A stretch of 64,000 nucleotides of DNA. It comes from Bacilli bacterium. GTDB taxonomy: Bacteria > Bacillota_I > Bacilli_A > RFN20 > DUOF01. The DNA is taken from contig JAFWYE010000010.1 in assembly GCA_017517765.1 (NCBI GenBank), positions 94,872-158,871 of the forward strand. The letters are read 5' to 3'. The notes beneath the pieces were generated by a model. That model was not told the origin of the DNA, made no database searches, and saw only the letters and a program-made list of their open reading frames with translations. The first letter of the stretch is position 1; every line of letters starts with the position of its first letter. A program made the translations under genes and the position numbers. Shown piece by piece: positions 62,601-64,000 of this stretch.

Positions 62601-64000
62601 TGTAATTTTGATTTGATCCTTCCATTATACCAGTAACTTTAATTGTATAATCATTTACATCCTTACTATTAGGAGTGTCAATAATTAATGTTACTGTATC
62701 ACCATCATAAACATTTGTATGAATAATAGTAGGAGCTTGAACACTACTATTATAAGTATATGGCTCATCATAGTTAGACTCTAAAGTTAGCACTACCTTA
62801 GTTATCTCAAAATAGTAACTATATATAACTCCATCTACATTAATAACGATTGAATAATTTTTAGCATCTTTAATAGTTGCTACACTAATATCCTCATTAT
62901 TTACCATAACAGAATAATCATGAACTTCTTCATAAGGATTTGCCACATTTACTGCAGTAGTAAGAGTAAATGAACTACTATTATATTCATAACTAGACTC
63001 TAATTCATTACCATTAAGTTTTACATCCACTTCATAGAACTTTTCATCTTCTACAACTACAATTGTACCAAAATTGTAATTCAAAGCGTAGTTTTCTGAC
63101 TCGATGTAAGGATGAATTGTGTATGTTCCAGGACCATATATTGCCCCTTCTTCAAGAGTTACATTGCCATCTTTATCTACGTTAGCAACAGAATTGCCAT
63201 CCTCATCTTTTATTATATATCCTATATCAGGATTCAAGCCATTAAGTTCACTTACAGTCTTTTCAAAACTAATATTACTAGTTACTTTTCCTGCTCTGAT
63301 TTGATTATGATTAGCCATATCAATATCAACAGGTTTTGCTTCAATATTATAGTCAAATTCTAATTTTTCTGGTTCCTCAGGAAGATAATAATTTGAAACT
63401 ATTCTTTGTCTTATTCCTAATACCTTGATAGTATAGTCACCCTTGTTGATGCTTGAAGGTGCTTCAGTTACAAATGACAACATATCGCTACCCTTTAAAT
63501 TAGTGGCTATAACTGTTGGAATTTGGCTCATACCATTATATGTAAATACATCATTTTCAAGTGCTAATTCAAGTAAAATTTTAGTTATTTCAAACTCGTA
63601 TTCGTAAACAACACCATCAACATTAACTTTTATTGAATATGTAGCAGCATCTCTTATGGTTAAATCTGCTAAATCCCAATCATTTACAGTAACTGAATAA
63701 TCATCTACTACTGTTTCTGGAGTTACAATTTTAACTGATGTTGTTACTATAAAGTCTGCACTTGCATATTCATAGCTACTCTTTAATGCTTCTCCATTAA
63801 CATTAACTGTTACATTGTAATATTCATGATCTTTCACTACTACTAAATTACCTGATACTCCTGTTAGTGTATAGTTTGTAGATTTAATTACTGGTTGTAT
63901 TTTGTAGTTACCTTTTATGTAACTTGCATTTCCTGTTAAAGTTACATTTCCATTTTCATCTACTGTTGCTACTGCTACTGGTGTTACTCCAGTTGTCATA
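59668..64000 (-). CDS. Giant repeat surface protein with MBG-type domains, 5' end outside the window
   Basis: At least 1443 residues, running off the right edge; the frame is open to the last base, and the ATG at 63999 is probably internal. The N-proximal 650 residues hold about three units of a 215-residue repeat, each with VxVASVDxNGNVTI, YKIxPxIxSxNYxL, VVVEDHEYYxVDVKxN and IKDAxxYxIxVNVDGVVYxYxFEI. Then come about four MBG-type Ig domains (KPKPITVKIISQSSEYGNP; RTIRVTVDSKKSAYGDE; PRNISVFVDDYTSVYG; KRPITITANSFSVDN). A coiled stretch (near 1330-1395) precedes a membrane helix and basic tail (VKRKKA). No LPxTG sorting signal is visible, so it is membrane-anchored. Likely an adhesin. Confidence 0.88.
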   Translation of the reverse strand, partial: MTTGVTPVAVATVDENGNVTLTGNASYIKGNYKIQPVIKSTNYTLTGVSGNLVVVKDHEYYNVTVNVNGEALKSSYEYASADFIVTTSVKIVTPETVVDDYSVTVNDWDLADLTIRDAATYSIKVNVDGVVYEYEFEITKILLELALENDVFTYNGMSQIPTVIATNLKGSDMLSFVTEAPSSINKGDYTIKVLGIRQRIVSNYYLPEEPEKLEFDYNIEAKPVDIDMANHNQIRAGKVTSNISFEKTVSELNGLNPDIGYIIKDEDGNSVANVDKDGNVTLEEGAIYGPGTYTIHPYIESENYALNYNFGTIVVVEDEKFYEVDVKLNGNELESSYEYNSSSFTLTTAVNVANPYEEVHDYSVMVNNEDISVATIKDAKNYSIVINVDGVIYSYYFEITKVVLTLESNYDEPYTYNSSVQAPTIIHTNVYDGDTVTLIIDTPNSKDVNDYTIKVTGIMEGSNQNYILPEEEKLSFEYEIIPMDVNVKVDNHNPIRISKISDNITFVNTTIVDGMLDTPVTYLIKTIDEEPISVASVDQNGNVTIIDKEHYISGNYKIYPIIDSNNYKLTFECGSLVVVEDHEYYSVDVKINNKALDTIYTYNSEILELSSLVKVVEPASVVNDYKIKVNNKDISEATIKDVGTYDIVVNIDGVVYIYTFEIKPKEIDFTIDTNEFIYDGEYKQPKFTLTGIEENDDIDIEAYSNNRLKGNYVVTGSLVGEDASNYTLTRELSVEYVIKPKPITVKIISQSSEYGNPIAALTLECKDTLARGDNIYSFIKLTKEDGLNVGTYDIEAVNINDNYDVTFENTKDSYEITIRTIRVTVDSKKSAYGDEILPLSATLVYGQLATWDDLSTLVSLTREDNINVGTYEIVPTNLSKNYNMIFAPGVYTITPRNISVFVDDYTSVYGTSFEEIEIDITKGSLAFDHKLSDLLTINSNVLPDVGVYPLSLDKVDNNNYNITINYTGIFNSIYEVVKRPITITANSFSVDNSASYEEIITNLSYNITKGNIVNSDNLNISLSVVLQSGTTLTSENFASNFSGGEHSIVVNASNNNYDIKLIDGVLTVTKRIVSIVDIQTEYTYNDSNVITVFDWEKNISNYDAIATSRSFNCDIYIKDYEGNYIQIPSITEAGEYKIVISIVHTHAYVFEEGTITEYEIIVNKKDISNDLFIYNIPNNNVAVYDPLGFIPGVELPEEYAYVDYNEVLLFNGNEVYEAVEVGDYEYKVEILHYNYSGLISIKFKIIKKDISSNIIVNVLPDELIIIDDLDDIEIVITGYNVNKSVTYASVDDSLITLDEVTESGNYYMTIRVNDSCYQGSRTVQIKVAKDVKVKIDRLQTLQNNFKATSDIEDKTEIMEEINSIIEGLDTYDNEQISSNSSYQAVVASASEDYDDFINYLNSLNNPPEETNDNNILIIIIVISAIIIIIGIIITIYLVKRKKA

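Noticed and set aside
61948..63363. Plus-strand reading frames opposite the giant repeat protein
   Set aside because: They are shadow frames produced by repetitive coding sequence, with no ribosome sites and no family resemblance.
1..64000. Use of TGA as tryptophan (Mycoplasma code)
   Set aside because: Several genes stop at TGA with the next gene starting right after (for example near 53718 and 55409), and Trp is written TGG throughout.
1..64000. CRISPR arrays, insertion sequences or prophage
   Set aside because: No regularly spaced short repeats, no transposase or integrase motif and no phage structural gene were seen in any frame; the amidases and P-loop protein look chromosomal.

Overview
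The window is strongly AT-rich bacterial DNA with short intergenic gaps. Purine-rich Shine-Dalgarno sites stand before nearly every gene, and compact hairpin/T-run terminators are frequent. TGA is used as a stop (for example at the ends of the response regulator gene and the small alarmone hydrolase gene) and Trp is TGG, so the code is the standard bacterial one, not the Mycoplasma one. Lipoproteins, two predicted peptidoglycan amidases, a CIRCE-controlled clpB, type II thymidine kinase and gatCAB point to a low-GC Firmicute, possibly of the Bacilli/Erysipelotrichales/RF39-Acholeplasma neighbourhood that keeps a wall. The placement is inferred from gene style; no rRNA marker is present.

Regions. 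1-5.2 kb: a partial type I isopentenyl-diphosphate isomerase, a 2,4-diaminopentanoate dehydrogenase-like enzyme, two unknown proteins, a zinc-type CDF exporter and a methyltransferase. 5.2-8.7 kb: a membrane protein/response regulator/histidine kinase operon flanked by two paralogous small membrane proteins. 8.8-10.7 kb: PlsC acyltransferase followed by the stub of a diacylglycerol kinase gene, then an amidase-like protein. 10.7-16.8 kb: a four-gene MacB-type ABC transporter operon ending in a 765-residue lipoprotein. 16.9-24.3 kb: a C39-like secreted protease candidate, a C26 glutamine amidotransferase-like protein, a TIM-barrel protein, a membrane Rossmann/RyR-domain protein, and zinc-ribbon membrane proteins.

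24.3-37 kb: clpB with two CIRCE boxes around its promoter; a lipoprotein pair (rhodanese-like plus thioredoxin-like); HIT protein, a DUF1540 protein and thymidine kinase; gatCAB divergent from rpmB; an Rgg/PlcR-like regulator; and tRNA-Arg(CCT). 37-46 kb: a lipoprotein amidase, a MerR regulator with a duplicated ligand-type domain, PnuC with a Nudix hydrolase, two lipoproteins and a B12-binding-type radical SAM protein.

46-56.7 kb is an accessory-looking stretch. It holds two paralogous cytosolic proteins with a transglutaminase-like Cys/His/Asp triad, one of them coupled to a GNAT-fusion protein. It also holds a small alarmone hydrolase coupled to a RelA/SpoT-fold synthetase with a long unexplained C-terminus, a layout that resembles toxSAS toxin-antitoxin pairs. 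56.8-64 kb: a phosphohexomutase and an O-antigen-ligase-like polymerase, then the 3' part of a giant repeat surface protein with MBG-type domains and a C-terminal membrane anchor.

No CRISPR array, insertion sequence, prophage structural gene or rRNA was seen. No gene-free stretch exceeds 300 bases; the longest gaps (about 37.7-38.0, 34.4-34.6 and 33.4-33.7 kb) hold promoters and hairpins.
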